Below, in pieces: positions 9,077-16,687 of a stretch of 64,000 bases of DNA. Position 1 is the first letter of the stretch, and the number at the start of each line of letters is the position of its first letter. The DNA comes from Pseudocitrobacter vendiensis (lineage in GTDB: Bacteria; Pseudomonadota; Gammaproteobacteria; Enterobacterales; Enterobacteriaceae). The notes beneath the pieces were generated by a model. It was not told the origin of the DNA and did not search any database. It saw nothing but the letters and a program-made list of their open reading frames with translations. The DNA lies in contig NZ_CALSBS010000022.1 in NCBI RefSeq assembly GCF_943590815.1, positions 25,756 through 89,755 of the forward strand, in the 5' to 3' direction. A program made the translations under genes and the position numbers.

Positions 9077-10140
9077 TATTTTCCTCCGGCATTTTTCTCA
9101 TCCGCCAGCAGCGAGGCTTTTCGCCCCACGCCCCAGCGGTATCCCGACAGGCTGCCATCTTCACGTACCACGCGATGGCACGGAATAATAATCGCCAGTT
9201 TGTTCGCCGCGCAAGCACCGGCCACCGCGCGAACGGCCTTCGGATTGCCAATGGCCGTGGCAATTTGCTGATAGCTGCGCGTTTCACCCAGCGGAATCGC
9301 GCGTAGCGCCTGCCAGACCTGCTGTTGAAAGGCGGTGCCGCGAATATCCAGCGGCAAATTCAGCGGCAACTGTTGAAAATCCAGACGCCTCACCACCTCA
9401 TGAATTTGCTGATGAAAAACCGGGCTCCCCTGCTGCGATTGCGCCGAGGGGAAAAGTTGCTGAAGCTCTGCCGTCAGTTGCGCATCGCTATCGCCCAGCA
9501 GCACGGCGCAGATACCACGTGCGCTCAACGCCACGAGGCAGCGACCGAAACGGCACTCTTCCAGCGCATAATGAATAACGGCCTCTTCACCACCGCTCCG
9601 ATACTGTTTTGCCGTCATACCCAGAAGCTGGTCGGCATGGCGATAGTAGCTGCTGCTGTCCGGGAAGCCCGCGTTGAGCACGGCGTTCGTCACCGCCTCG
9701 CCTTCCGCCAGCGCTTCACGCAAACGTCGGGCGCGCCACGCCTGCTGCCACGCTTTTGGCGTGACGCCGGTGACCGACTTAAACAGACGGTGGAAATGGT
9801 AGGGACTGACAGCGACCGCTTCGGCTAGCGTGTCCAGGGTAACGGGCGCATCCTGTTCGAGCATCCGGCAGGCTATCGCCACTTTGTTCACTTTTTGCAA
9901 CTGGGGATCGAGCGTATTCGGCTGACAGCGTTTGCAGGGGCGAAAACCCGCCTGTAGCGCCGCATCAGCATCAGGATAAAATTGCACATTCTGGCGCAAC
10001 GCATGGCGCGCTTTGCAGGAGGGACGACAAAAAATACCGGTGGTGCGGACCGCAAAGACAAACTGCCCGTCGGCACAGGCATCGCGCTCAAGCACCGCCT
10101 GCCAGCGGCGCTCATCAGTATGGAAAGTGTGAGATGTCAT
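9076..10140 (-). CDS. ada: Ada, methyltransferase and activator of the adaptive response
   Basis: A 354-residue two-part protein. In the N-terminal domain the zinc and methyl-acceptor cysteines are at C38 (TTGIFCRPSC) and C42, and at C69/C72 (CKRC). The AraC-type helix-turn-helix spans about residues 85-180, with SPYHFHRLFKSVTGVTPKAW. The C-terminal O6-methylguanine methyltransferase (about 195-350) has the acceptor motif IIPCHRVVREDG. Methylation of the first domain turns Ada into an activator of its own promoter. It heads the ada-alkB operon. Its ribosome-binding site lies in a possible hairpin (10147-10185) and an Ada-type site lies just upstream. Confidence 0.97.
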   Translation of the reverse strand: MTSHTFHTDERRWQAVLERDACADGQFVFAVRTTGIFCRPSCKARHALRQNVQFYPDADAALQAGFRPCKRCQPNTLDPQLQKVNKVAIACRMLEQDAPVTLDTLAEAVAVSPYHFHRLFKSVTGVTPKAWQQAWRARRLREALAEGEAVTNAVLNAGFPDSSSYYRHADQLLGMTAKQYRSGGEEAVIHYALEECRFGRCLVALSARGICAVLLGDSDAQLTAELQQLFPSAQSQQGSPVFHQQIHEVVRRLDFQQLPLNLPLDIRGTAFQQQVWQALRAIPLGETRSYQQIATAIGNPKAVRAVAGACAANKLAIIIPCHRVVREDGSLSGYRWGVGRKASLLADEKNAGGK

Positions 10141-10146
10141 ATCAGG

Positions 10147-10185
10147 CTCCTCCAGTAAGTGTACGACGACTTTGCCCTGGAGGAG
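10147..10185 (-). promoter_or_regulatory. Inverted repeat that can mask the ada ribosome-binding site
   Basis: On the minus strand CTCCTCCAG (10177-10185) pairs perfectly with CTGGAGGAG (10147-10155) across a 21-base loop. The second arm contains the Shine-Dalgarno GGAGGAG, six bases from the ada ATG. The perfect complementarity is seen; translational control is inference. Confidence 0.5.
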
Positions 10186-10188
10186 ACA

Positions 10189-10217
10189 GCAAAAAAACCA
10201 GCAATCTTGCTTTTTAA
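10189..10217 (-). promoter_or_regulatory. Probable Ada-responsive promoter element of ada
   Basis: On the minus strand the segment reads AAAGCAAGATTGCTGGTTTTT, in part. It resembles the E. coli ada promoter sequence AAAGCGCAAGATTGTTGGTTTTT as I recall it, with the Ada box in the same place. It begins at the apbE stop codon. The short AGCAA/TTGCT arms followed by a T run could also end apbE transcripts. Confidence 0.55.
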
Positions 10218-11266
10218 TTTTTACCGTTTACCAAAAATGCTTTGAACTGCGGCGACATCCAGGTGGTGAAGTTATCACCCTCTTTCATGATCATATACAC
10301 CGCCAGCCCCTGCTCGCGCACCACTTCTTTGGCTTTTTCCGGGCCGAGAACCATCAGGCCGGTGTCCCAGGCATCGGCTTCCAGCGCCGTCGGTGCAATC
10401 ACCGTCACAGAAACCAGTTTGTGGGTAATGGGTCGGCCGGTTTGAGGATCGATGACATGAGAGATTCGCTGCCCGTCCAGCTCATAATAGTTACGGTAGC
10501 TGCCGGATGTGCTGATCCCGTGACCGTTGATATCGACAATAGCCTGTACGGCGTTCTCTTTATCCGTCGGTTTTTGAATCGCCACGCGCCACGGGCGACC
10601 TTCCGCGTTCATGCCCCGACTCGACAGCGCGCCGCCAACGGAGACCAGGTAACGCGAGATCCCCTCCATGCCCATCAGGCGCGCAAGATGATCCGCTGCA
10701 TACCCTTCGCCAACGGTCGAAAGATCAACATAGAGTTCCGGGAGATCTTTTTGCAGATACTGGCGACCTGCGGTGTTAATCACCGTCAGATGCTGCAAGC
10801 CGGTTTTGGCTTTTGCCGTATCGATTTGTTCCTGTGTTGGCGTGCTGACCGGCTGTTTATCCGGACCAAAGCCCCACAGATTCACCAGTGGGCCTACAGT
10901 AATGTCCATCGCGCCCCGGGTTTTTTGCCCGATGCGCAGAGATTCGGTGACGATATCCGCCATGGCTTCAGTGACCGGCCACGGCACGGTGCTGGAGGAG
11001 ATGTTAAAGCGCATCAGCGCGGAGTCGTTTTTCCATGTCGAGAGTAGCTGGTCATCACCATCAAGCTGCGTCTGGATTTTTTCACGCAGTTCATCAGCGC
11101 GTTTTTTATCGATATCCACCACGCTCACACGCCAGAAGGTGCCCATGGTCTTGCCTTCGAGCACCGTTGCGGTTTCGTTTAACGGCGCGGTGGTACTGGC
11201 GTTATCGCAGCCAGCAAGCAGTAACGCGGCGCTCACCAGAGCCGCACGTAAGATATTCATTTCCAT
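10214..11266 (-). CDS. apbE: ApbE, FAD:protein FMN transferase lipoprotein
   Basis: A 350-residue lipoprotein with signal MEMNILRAALVSAALLLAGC, whose lipobox is LLAGC with Cys20. The family blocks are GKTMGTFWRVSV, DITVGPLVNLWGFGP, YVDLSTVGEGYAADHLA, YLVSVGGALSSRGMN, HGISTSGSYRNYYELDG and SHVIDPQTGRP. ALEADAWDTGLMVLG near the end holds the metal-binding aspartates. It uses FAD to attach FMN covalently to threonines of membrane flavoproteins on the periplasmic side and also trims FAD. It stands between ompC and ada as in E. coli, ends right at the ada promoter, and follows the ompC terminator. Confidence 0.96.
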   Translation of the reverse strand: MEMNILRAALVSAALLLAGCDNASTTAPLNETATVLEGKTMGTFWRVSVVDIDKKRADELREKIQTQLDGDDQLLSTWKNDSALMRFNISSSTVPWPVTEAMADIVTESLRIGQKTRGAMDITVGPLVNLWGFGPDKQPVSTPTQEQIDTAKAKTGLQHLTVINTAGRQYLQKDLPELYVDLSTVGEGYAADHLARLMGMEGISRYLVSVGGALSSRGMNAEGRPWRVAIQKPTDKENAVQAIVDINGHGISTSGSYRNYYELDGQRISHVIDPQTGRPITHKLVSVTVIAPTALEADAWDTGLMVLGPEKAKEVVREQGLAVYMIMKEGDNFTTWMSPQFKAFLVNGKN

Positions 11267-11325
11267 CCGGTATTATTTCTCCTGCAATGCGCGCAAGAGT
11301 ACACCAATTAACTTAAACAAGGCAT

Positions 11326-11353
11326 AAAAAAAGGAGCCTTTCGGCTCCTTTTC
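11326..11353 (-). terminator. Terminator of ompC
   Basis: The stem AAGGAGCC/GGCTCCTT with loop TTTC is followed by a long T run on the minus strand, 17 bp beyond the ompC stop codon. Confidence 0.9.
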
Positions 11354-11370
11354 TACAGGTTAACAGTCGA

Positions 11371-12489
11371 TTAGAACTGGTAAACCAGACCCAGTGCTAC
11401 GATGTCATCGGTAGAGATGCCAGCAGCGCGGGTGAAGGTGTTGTCATCCAGCAGGTTGATTTTGTAATCAACATAGGTAGACATGTTTTTGTTGAAGTAG
11501 TAGGTCGCGCCAACATCAACATATTTAACCAGATCCTGGTCGCCGAAGTCACGACCACCAGCAGTTACGAGGTCTTTGCCTTTAGACTGCAGGTAAGCAA
11601 CGGACGGACGCAGACCGAAGTCGAACTGGTACTGTGCAACAACTTCGAAGTTCTGCGCTTTATCAGCGTAGCCACCGAAGTTAACGTCACCGAAACGAGT
11701 CGCGTTGTAAGTCTGGGTGTACTGTGCGGCCAGGTAGATGTTGTTCGCATCATATTTCAGACCACCGGTGTAGGTCGTCGCTTTGTCGCCACGGCCAAAT
11801 GCCAGGTTGGTGTTTTGATCGTCAGTACGTTTAGAGCTGGCAATCGCACCACCGACGCTGAAGCCTTCGCCGATGTCATAAGACAGGGAGCCACCGAAGC
11901 CGTCACCGTTCTGTTTCAGTTCTTTACGACCGTTGTTGGTCTGACCTTCGCCAGATTGGCTGCCGTTTTTACCCTGATACTGCAGAGCAAAGTTCAGGCC
12001 ATCAACCAGACCGAAGAAGTCAGAGTTACGGTAGGTAGCAACGCCGTTAGCACGCTGCTGCAGGAAGTTGTCAGAACCGTAGGTGTCGCCGCCGAATTCC
12101 GGCAGAACGTCGGTCCAGGAAGTGATGTCGTAAACAACGCCGTAGTTACGACCGTAGTCGAAGGAACCTGCATCACCGAAGCGCAGACCGGCGAATGCCA
12201 GACGAGTCCATGCCTGATTGCCGGAGTCTTCAGTGTTGTTCGCCTGAACGTTGTATTCCCACTGGCCGTAACCGGTCAGTTGGTCCTGGATTTGAGTCTC
12301 ACCTTTAATGCCAACACGCATGTAGGTCTGGTCGCCGTCAGCGCTGTTATCATCGGAGAAGTAGTGCAGACCAACGATTTTACCGTACAGATCTAATTTG
12401 TTGCCGTCTTTGTTATAAATTTCAGCCGCATTTGCTGCGCCCGCTACCAGCAGTGCTGGTACCAGGAGGGACAGTACTTTAACTTTCAT
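11371..12489 (-). CDS. ompC: Outer-membrane porin OmpC
   Basis: A 372-residue porin precursor with signal [21 protein letters not shown], cleaved before [15 protein letters not shown]. The pore-constriction loop 3 carries the porin hallmark [14 protein letters not shown], and the protein ends in the outer-membrane sorting signal VALGLVYQF with a terminal phenylalanine. It forms trimeric 16-stranded barrels for small hydrophilic solutes. Surface loops such as [19 protein letters not shown] are strain-variable. It is divergent from micF, with an OmpR-box promoter region at 12601-12660. The identity as OmpC rather than OmpF or PhoE rests on the sequence and on the micF/rcsD neighbourhood. Confidence 0.97.
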   Translation of the reverse strand: MKVKVLSLLVPALLVAGAANAAEIYNKDGNKLDLYGKIVGLHYFSDDNSADGDQTYMRVGIKGETQIQDQLTGYGQWEYNVQANNTEDSGNQAWTRLAFAGLRFGDAGSFDYGRNYGVVYDITSWTDVLPEFGGDTYGSDNFLQQRANGVATYRNSDFFGLVDGLNFALQYQGKNGSQSGEGQTNNGRKELKQNGDGFGGSLSYDIGEGFSVGGAIASSKRTDDQNTNLAFGRGDKATTYTGGLKYDANNIYLAAQYTQTYNATRFGDVNFGGYADKAQNFEVVAQYQFDFGLRPSVAYLQSKGKDLVTAGGRDFGDQDLVKYVDVGATYYFNKNMSTYVDYKINLLDDNTFTRAAGISTDDIVALGLVYQF

Positions 12490-12600
12490 GTTAATAACCC
12501 TCTGTTATATGCCTTTTTATATGCCACTGCTTACTGGTCAACCCTCATTAACCAGTCGGCAAACCCATTGTGCTGCAAAATGCAGAATAATCCAACACCA

Positions 12601-12660
12601 AAATGATACTAAAACCTTAAAGGTGTTTCATTTATTCACATAGATGTTTCAAAATGTAAA
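12601..12660 (-). promoter_or_regulatory. ompC promoter with OmpR boxes
   Basis: On the minus strand TTTACATTTTGAAACATCTA at the distal end is the same as the E. coli ompC C1 OmpR box as I remember it. It is followed by TGAAACACC and AAGGTTTTAGTATCAT, matching the C2/C3 and -10 region. Phospho-OmpR binding here is established for E. coli; conservation is seen, and function here is inferred. Confidence 0.8.
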
Positions 12661-12817
12661 AATCGCGGAACTTTTTTTCGCACAAATGGGTAAGATAAAT
12701 AGCACAGATAAACAAAGAATTTTGAAATAGTTGTTGATAATCAATGCATTAAAATTGGTTACGGGTTTAGCACTGAATGGTAAAACAAAAGTTTCACCCG
12801 CAACTAAAATAGATATC

Positions 12818-12910
12818 GCTATCATCATTAACTTTATTTATTACCGTCATTCAGTTCTGAATGTCTGTTTACCCCTATTTCCACCGGATGCATCGCATCC
12901 GGTTTTTTTT
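12818..12910 (+). ncRNA. micF: MicF antisense regulatory RNA
   Basis: The 93-nt segment begins GCTATCATCATTAACTTTA and ends in a terminator hairpin, CCGGATG/CATCCGG, followed by TTTTTTTT. It is nearly identical to E. coli MicF and lies divergent from ompC in the usual place. MicF pairs with the ompF mRNA leader and blocks its translation with Hfq. The 5' seed region that contacts ompF is unchanged from what I recall. Small reading frames across it are not genes. Confidence 0.95.
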
Positions 12911-13299
12911 ACCTTTCTTTACGTAACTTTAATCCCTGTATGCTAACCCTCGGGAATTATAACGGTCATTAATTAATCACCAACAAAATCAATAACAAAT
13001 TAATAACATAATTTTCACGTAATAATTTCGGGTTAATTCCTGCTGGCATTACCTGGCGCAAACGCGATGTTGCCTCTCCATCACCTCTTTATTTCCCCTA
13101 TTTCTCCCCCCTTTCAGGGGCTGAAAACCGCTGAAGTGTGGCAATTGGCACAGTTCCCTTTATACTGCCTGCTGTACTGTCACCTGTTACAGAGAATTTG
13201 ACGTGGGTTCGCCACGCAAAACAGGTTAAGACGTCCCACGCTCACCTATGTCTGAGCATATTCTCATTCAGATGCCGTTATGATGGGTTACACACGCCA
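12911..13299 (+). other. Gap upstream of rcsD (regulatory, no gene seen)
   Basis: This 389-bp segment follows the MicF terminator. The first half is A+T-rich. A possible promoter for rcsD has TATACT at about 13161, and an imperfect palindrome CTGT-CACCTGTT-ACAG lies at about 13178-13193. An in-frame GTG at 13138 would extend RcsD by 54 residues, but they do not resemble RcsD. No gene is supported. Confidence 0.4.
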
Positions 13300-15975
13300 A
13301 TGAGTCAGTCTGACAAGAAAACGTCCGGTAAATTTTCCCTGCTGCCGGGCAGCATCACCCGCTTCTTCCTGTTAATGATCATCGTGTTGCTGGTAACGAT
13401 GGGCGTGATGATTCAGAGCGCGGTTAACGCGTGGCTGAAGGACAAGAGCTATCAGATAGTCGACATGACCCATGCCGTGCATAAGCGCATTGATACCTGG
13501 CGTTATGCAACCTGGCAGATCTACGACAACATTGCCGCCGCCCCCTCTACAGCAACGTCCAGCGAAGGGTTACAGGAAACGCGTCTTAAACAGGACGTCT
13601 ACTATCTGGAAAAGCCGCGACGTAAAACCGAGGCGCTAATTTTCGGCTCCCACGACAGCTCGACGCTGGAAATTACCCAGCGCATGTCCACCTATCTTGA
13701 TACGCTGTGGGGCGCAGAAACCATCCCGTGGTCGATGTATTACCTGAACGGTCAGGATAACAGCCTGATCCTGATTTCTACGCTGCCGTTAAAAGATCTC
13801 TCCTCCGGATTCAAAGAATCTACGGTCGGGAGCATTGTCGATTCGCGTCGCGCCGAGATGCTCCAGCAAGCGAATACGCTGGACGAACGTGAAACCTTCT
13901 CCTCTTTGCGGCGTCTGGCCTGGCAAAACGGTCATTACTTCACTTTACGCACCACTTTTAACCAGCCGGGGCATCTTGCGACGGTAGTAGCGTTCGACCT
14001 GCCGATTAACGATCTGGTGCCGCCGGCGATGTCTCTGGACAGTTTCCGCCTCGAACAGGACCCGTCGCAGAACGCCCTGCGCAGTCAGGATAAAGAGCCC
14101 AGTGATAGCGTCGCAATTAACTTCAACAGCTCGCGTATAGAGATCTCTTCATCGCTAAATTCAACCGGCATGCGTCTGGTGTGGCAGGTCCCGTTTGGCA
14201 CGCTGTTGCTGGATACCTTCCAGAACATCATGCTACCGCTGCTGCTGAATATTAGCCTGCTGGCGCTGGCGCTGTTCGGTTACTCCACGTTCCGTCATCA
14301 GACGGGCCGCAAAAGCGCCGCTACCGCGCCGGTGTCGGGTGCCAACAACGAATTGCGTTTACTGCGCGCAATCAATGAAGAGATAGTCTCGCTGCTGCCA
14401 CTGGGGCTGCTGGTGCACGATCAGGAATCAAATCGTACCTTAATTAGCAACAAAATCGCCGATCACCTCTTGCCGCACCTGAACCTGCAAAACATCACCA
14501 GCATGGCGGATCAGCATCAGGGCGTGATTCAGGCCACCATTAATAATGAGCTGTACGAAATTCGCCAGTTCCGCAGCCAGGTTTCGCCACGGATGCAGAT
14601 CTTTATCATTCGCGATCAAGACCGCGAAGTACTGGTGAATAAGAAACTTAAGCAAGCGCAGCGTCTGTATGAGAAGAACCAGCAGGGCCGCGCGGCCTTT
14701 ATGCAAAATATCAGCGATACCTTAAAGCAGCCGATCAAGACGCTGGCCGCCGAGGCCGCCGCGATAGATACCACTGAAAGCCAGAAGCTGGCGAACAACG
14801 CCGATCTGCTGGTGCGTCTGGTTGATGAAATTCAGCTTGCCAATATGCTGGAAAATGACAGCTGGAAAGGCGCATCCACACTCTTCTCGCTACAGGATTT
14901 GATTGATGAAGTGGTGCCTGAAGTCCTGCCCGCCATCAAGCGTAAAGGCCTGCAACTGTTGATCAACAACCAGCTTCCAGCCAAAGAGCAGCGCCATGGC
15001 GATCGCGATGCCTTGCGCCGTATTCTGTTGCTGCTGATTCAGTACGCGGTAACTACGACTCAGATTGGCAAAATCACGCTGGAAGTGAATGCCGATGAGT
15101 CTGCGGGCGAGCGTCTGACCTTCCGCATTCTGGACACTGGCAACGGCGTGTCGCACGGTGAAATCGATAATCTGCATTTCCCTTACCTGAACGACACCCA
15201 GTCCGACCGTTACGGTAAAGCGAACGCTCTCACCTTCTGGCTGTGTGACCAACTGGCACGCAAGCTGGGCGGGCATTTGAATATAAAAGCGCGCGAATCG
15301 TTAGGTACCCGTTACTCGCTGCACGTTAAAATGGCCGCGCGGGAGGAGGACGGCGAACAGGAAGAGCGTCTGCTGGATGATGTCGTTGCGATGGTGGATA
15401 TCACCTCTAACGAGATTCGTTCCATTGTGACTCGCCAGTTAGAGAGCTGGGGGGCGACGTGCATCACGCCGGACGAAAGGGCGACGAGTCAAGAATTTGA
15501 TATCTTTTTAACAGATAATCCGTCTAATCTTACTGCTTCGGGCTTGCTTTTAAGCGATGATGAGGCTGGGATACGCAAAATTGGCCCCGGCCAATTGCGT
15601 GTTAACTTCAATATCAGTAATGCTATGCAGGACGCGGTCCTTCAGCTTATTGAAGAGCAACTGGCACAGGAAGAGGTCACGGAATCACCTCTTGGCGGCG
15701 ATGAAAACGCCGAGCTTCAGGCCAGCGGCTATTATGCGCTGTTTGTTGATACGGTACCGGAAGATGTTAGCAGGCTGTATACTGAATGCGACGCGCGTGA
15801 TTTTGCCGCGTTGGCACAGACAGCCCACCGCCTGAAGGGGGTGTTTGCTATGCTTAACCTGGTTCCTGGCAAGCAGTTGTGTGAAACGCTTGAGCATTTA
15901 ATTCGTGAGAAAGATGCTCCGGCCATAGAAAAATATGTCAGCGACATTGACGCCTACGTCAAGAGCTTGCTGTAG
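13300..15975 (+). CDS. rcsD: RcsD, phosphotransfer protein of the Rcs envelope-stress relay
   Basis: An 891-residue inner-membrane protein from the ATG at 13300, which restores the E. coli start (SLLPGSITRFFLL at residues 13-25). The first membrane helix is about residues 23-43, the periplasmic sensor about 44-305, and the second helix about 306-326. Next comes a degenerate histidine-kinase-like region without a catalytic histidine. The HPt domain is at the C-terminus with its phospho-histidine at 843 in TAHRLKGVFAML. RcsD relays phosphate from the RcsC receiver to RcsB. rcsB follows 16 bp later, so the two are cotranscribed, with an additional rcsB promoter probable within rcsD as in E. coli. 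Confidence 0.97.
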   Translation: MSQSDKKTSGKFSLLPGSITRFFLLMIIVLLVTMGVMIQSAVNAWLKDKSYQIVDMTHAVHKRIDTWRYATWQIYDNIAAAPSTATSSEGLQETRLKQDVYYLEKPRRKTEALIFGSHDSSTLEITQRMSTYLDTLWGAETIPWSMYYLNGQDNSLILISTLPLKDLSSGFKESTVGSIVDSRRAEMLQQANTLDERETFSSLRRLAWQNGHYFTLRTTFNQPGHLATVVAFDLPINDLVPPAMSLDSFRLEQDPSQNALRSQDKEPSDSVAINFNSSRIEISSSLNSTGMRLVWQVPFGTLLLDTFQNIMLPLLLNISLLALALFGYSTFRHQTGRKSAATAPVSGANNELRLLRAINEEIVSLLPLGLLVHDQESNRTLISNKIADHLLPHLNLQNITSMADQHQGVIQATINNELYEIRQFRSQVSPRMQIFIIRDQDREVLVNKKLKQAQRLYEKNQQGRAAFMQNISDTLKQPIKTLAAEAAAIDTTESQKLANNADLLVRLVDEIQLANMLENDSWKGASTLFSLQDLIDEVVPEVLPAIKRKGLQLLINNQLPAKEQRHGDRDALRRILLLLIQYAVTTTQIGKITLEVNADESAGERLTFRILDTGNGVSHGEIDNLHFPYLNDTQSDRYGKANALTFWLCDQLARKLGGHLNIKARESLGTRYSLHVKMAAREEDGEQEERLLDDVVAMVDITSNEIRSIVTRQLESWGATCITPDERATSQEFDIFLTDNPSNLTASGLLLSDDEAGIRKIGPGQLRVNFNISNAMQDAVLQLIEEQLAQEEVTESPLGGDENAELQASGYYALFVDTVPEDVSRLYTECDARDFAALAQTAHRLKGVFAMLNLVPGKQLCETLEHLIREKDAPAIEKYVSDIDAYVKSLL

Positions 15976-15991
15976 CAAGGTAGCCTTTATT

Positions 15992-16642
15992 ATGAACAAT
16001 ATGAACGTAATTATTGCCGATGATCATCCGATAGTTCTGTTTGGTATTCGTAAATCACTGGAACAAATCGAATGGGTCAATGTTGTCGGCGAATTTGAAG
16101 ACTCCACCGCGCTGATTAACAATTTACCGAAACTGGATGCACACGTCCTGATCACCGACCTTTCCATGCCGGGCGACAAATATGGCGATGGGATCACGCT
16201 TATCAAATACATTAAGCGTCATTTCCCGGGTATTTCCATTATCGTCCTGACCATGAATAACAACCCGGCGATTCTGAGCGCCGTGCTGGATCTGGATATC
16301 GAAGGTATTGTCCTGAAACAGGGTGCGCCGACCGACCTGCCAAAAGCGCTGGCCGCGTTGCAAAAAGGGAAGAAATTCACCCCGGAAAGCGTCTCTCGCC
16401 TGCTGGAGAAAATCAGTGCGGGCGGTTATGGCGACAAACGTTTGTCACCCAAAGAGAGCGAAGTATTGCGCCTGTTTGCAGAAGGCTTCCTGGTAACCGA
16501 GATTGCCAAGAAACTGAACCGCAGTATCAAAACCATCAGTAGCCAGAAGAAATCAGCGATGATGAAACTGGGTGTGGAAAACGATATTGCGCTGTTGAAC
16601 TATCTCTCTTCTGTCACGCTTTCCCCGACAGATAAAGAGTAA
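15992..16642 (+). CDS. rcsB: RcsB, response regulator of the Rcs phosphorelay
   Basis: A 216-residue LuxR/NarL-type regulator, practically identical to E. coli RcsB in sequence. The receiver is about residues 1-125, with the acidic pocket DD at 10-11 and phospho-aspartate 56 in LITDLSMPG. The DNA-binding domain is about 145-210, with LSPKESEVLRLFAEGF and IAKKLNRSIKTISSQKKSAM. It controls capsule, motility and envelope genes alone or with RcsA and other partners. The start is the ATG at 15992, giving MNNMNVIIADDHP; an upstream start inside rcsD is out of keeping with the family. Confidence 0.98.
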   Translation: MNNMNVIIADDHPIVLFGIRKSLEQIEWVNVVGEFEDSTALINNLPKLDAHVLITDLSMPGDKYGDGITLIKYIKRHFPGISIIVLTMNNNPAILSAVLDLDIEGIVLKQGAPTDLPKALAALQKGKKFTPESVSRLLEKISAGGYGDKRLSPKESEVLRLFAEGFLVTEIAKKLNRSIKTISSQKKSAMMKLGVENDIALLNYLSSVTLSPTDKE

Positions 16643-16655
16643 TGCTCTAAGAATG

Positions 16656-16685
16656 AATCCCCCGGCCCGCCGGGGGATTTTTTTA
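16656..16685. terminator. Bidirectional terminator between rcsB and rcsC
   Basis: A very strong stem, AATCCCCCGGC/GCCGGGGGATT, is followed by TTTTT on the plus strand. It ends three bases before the rcsC stop codon, so it closes rcsB and probably also the convergent rcsC. Confidence 0.92.
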
Positions 16686-16687
16686 TC

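Noticed and set aside
12731..12946. Small plus-strand frame across the micF region
   Set aside because: It runs over the MicF RNA and its terminator; no protein-like features.
13138..13170. Sigma-54 promoter suggested by TTGGCAC upstream of rcsD
   Set aside because: The matching TTGC element is absent at the needed spacing.
13138..13299. GTG-started extension of RcsD
   Set aside because: The 54 extra residues do not resemble RcsD, and the ATG at 13300 restores the family start.
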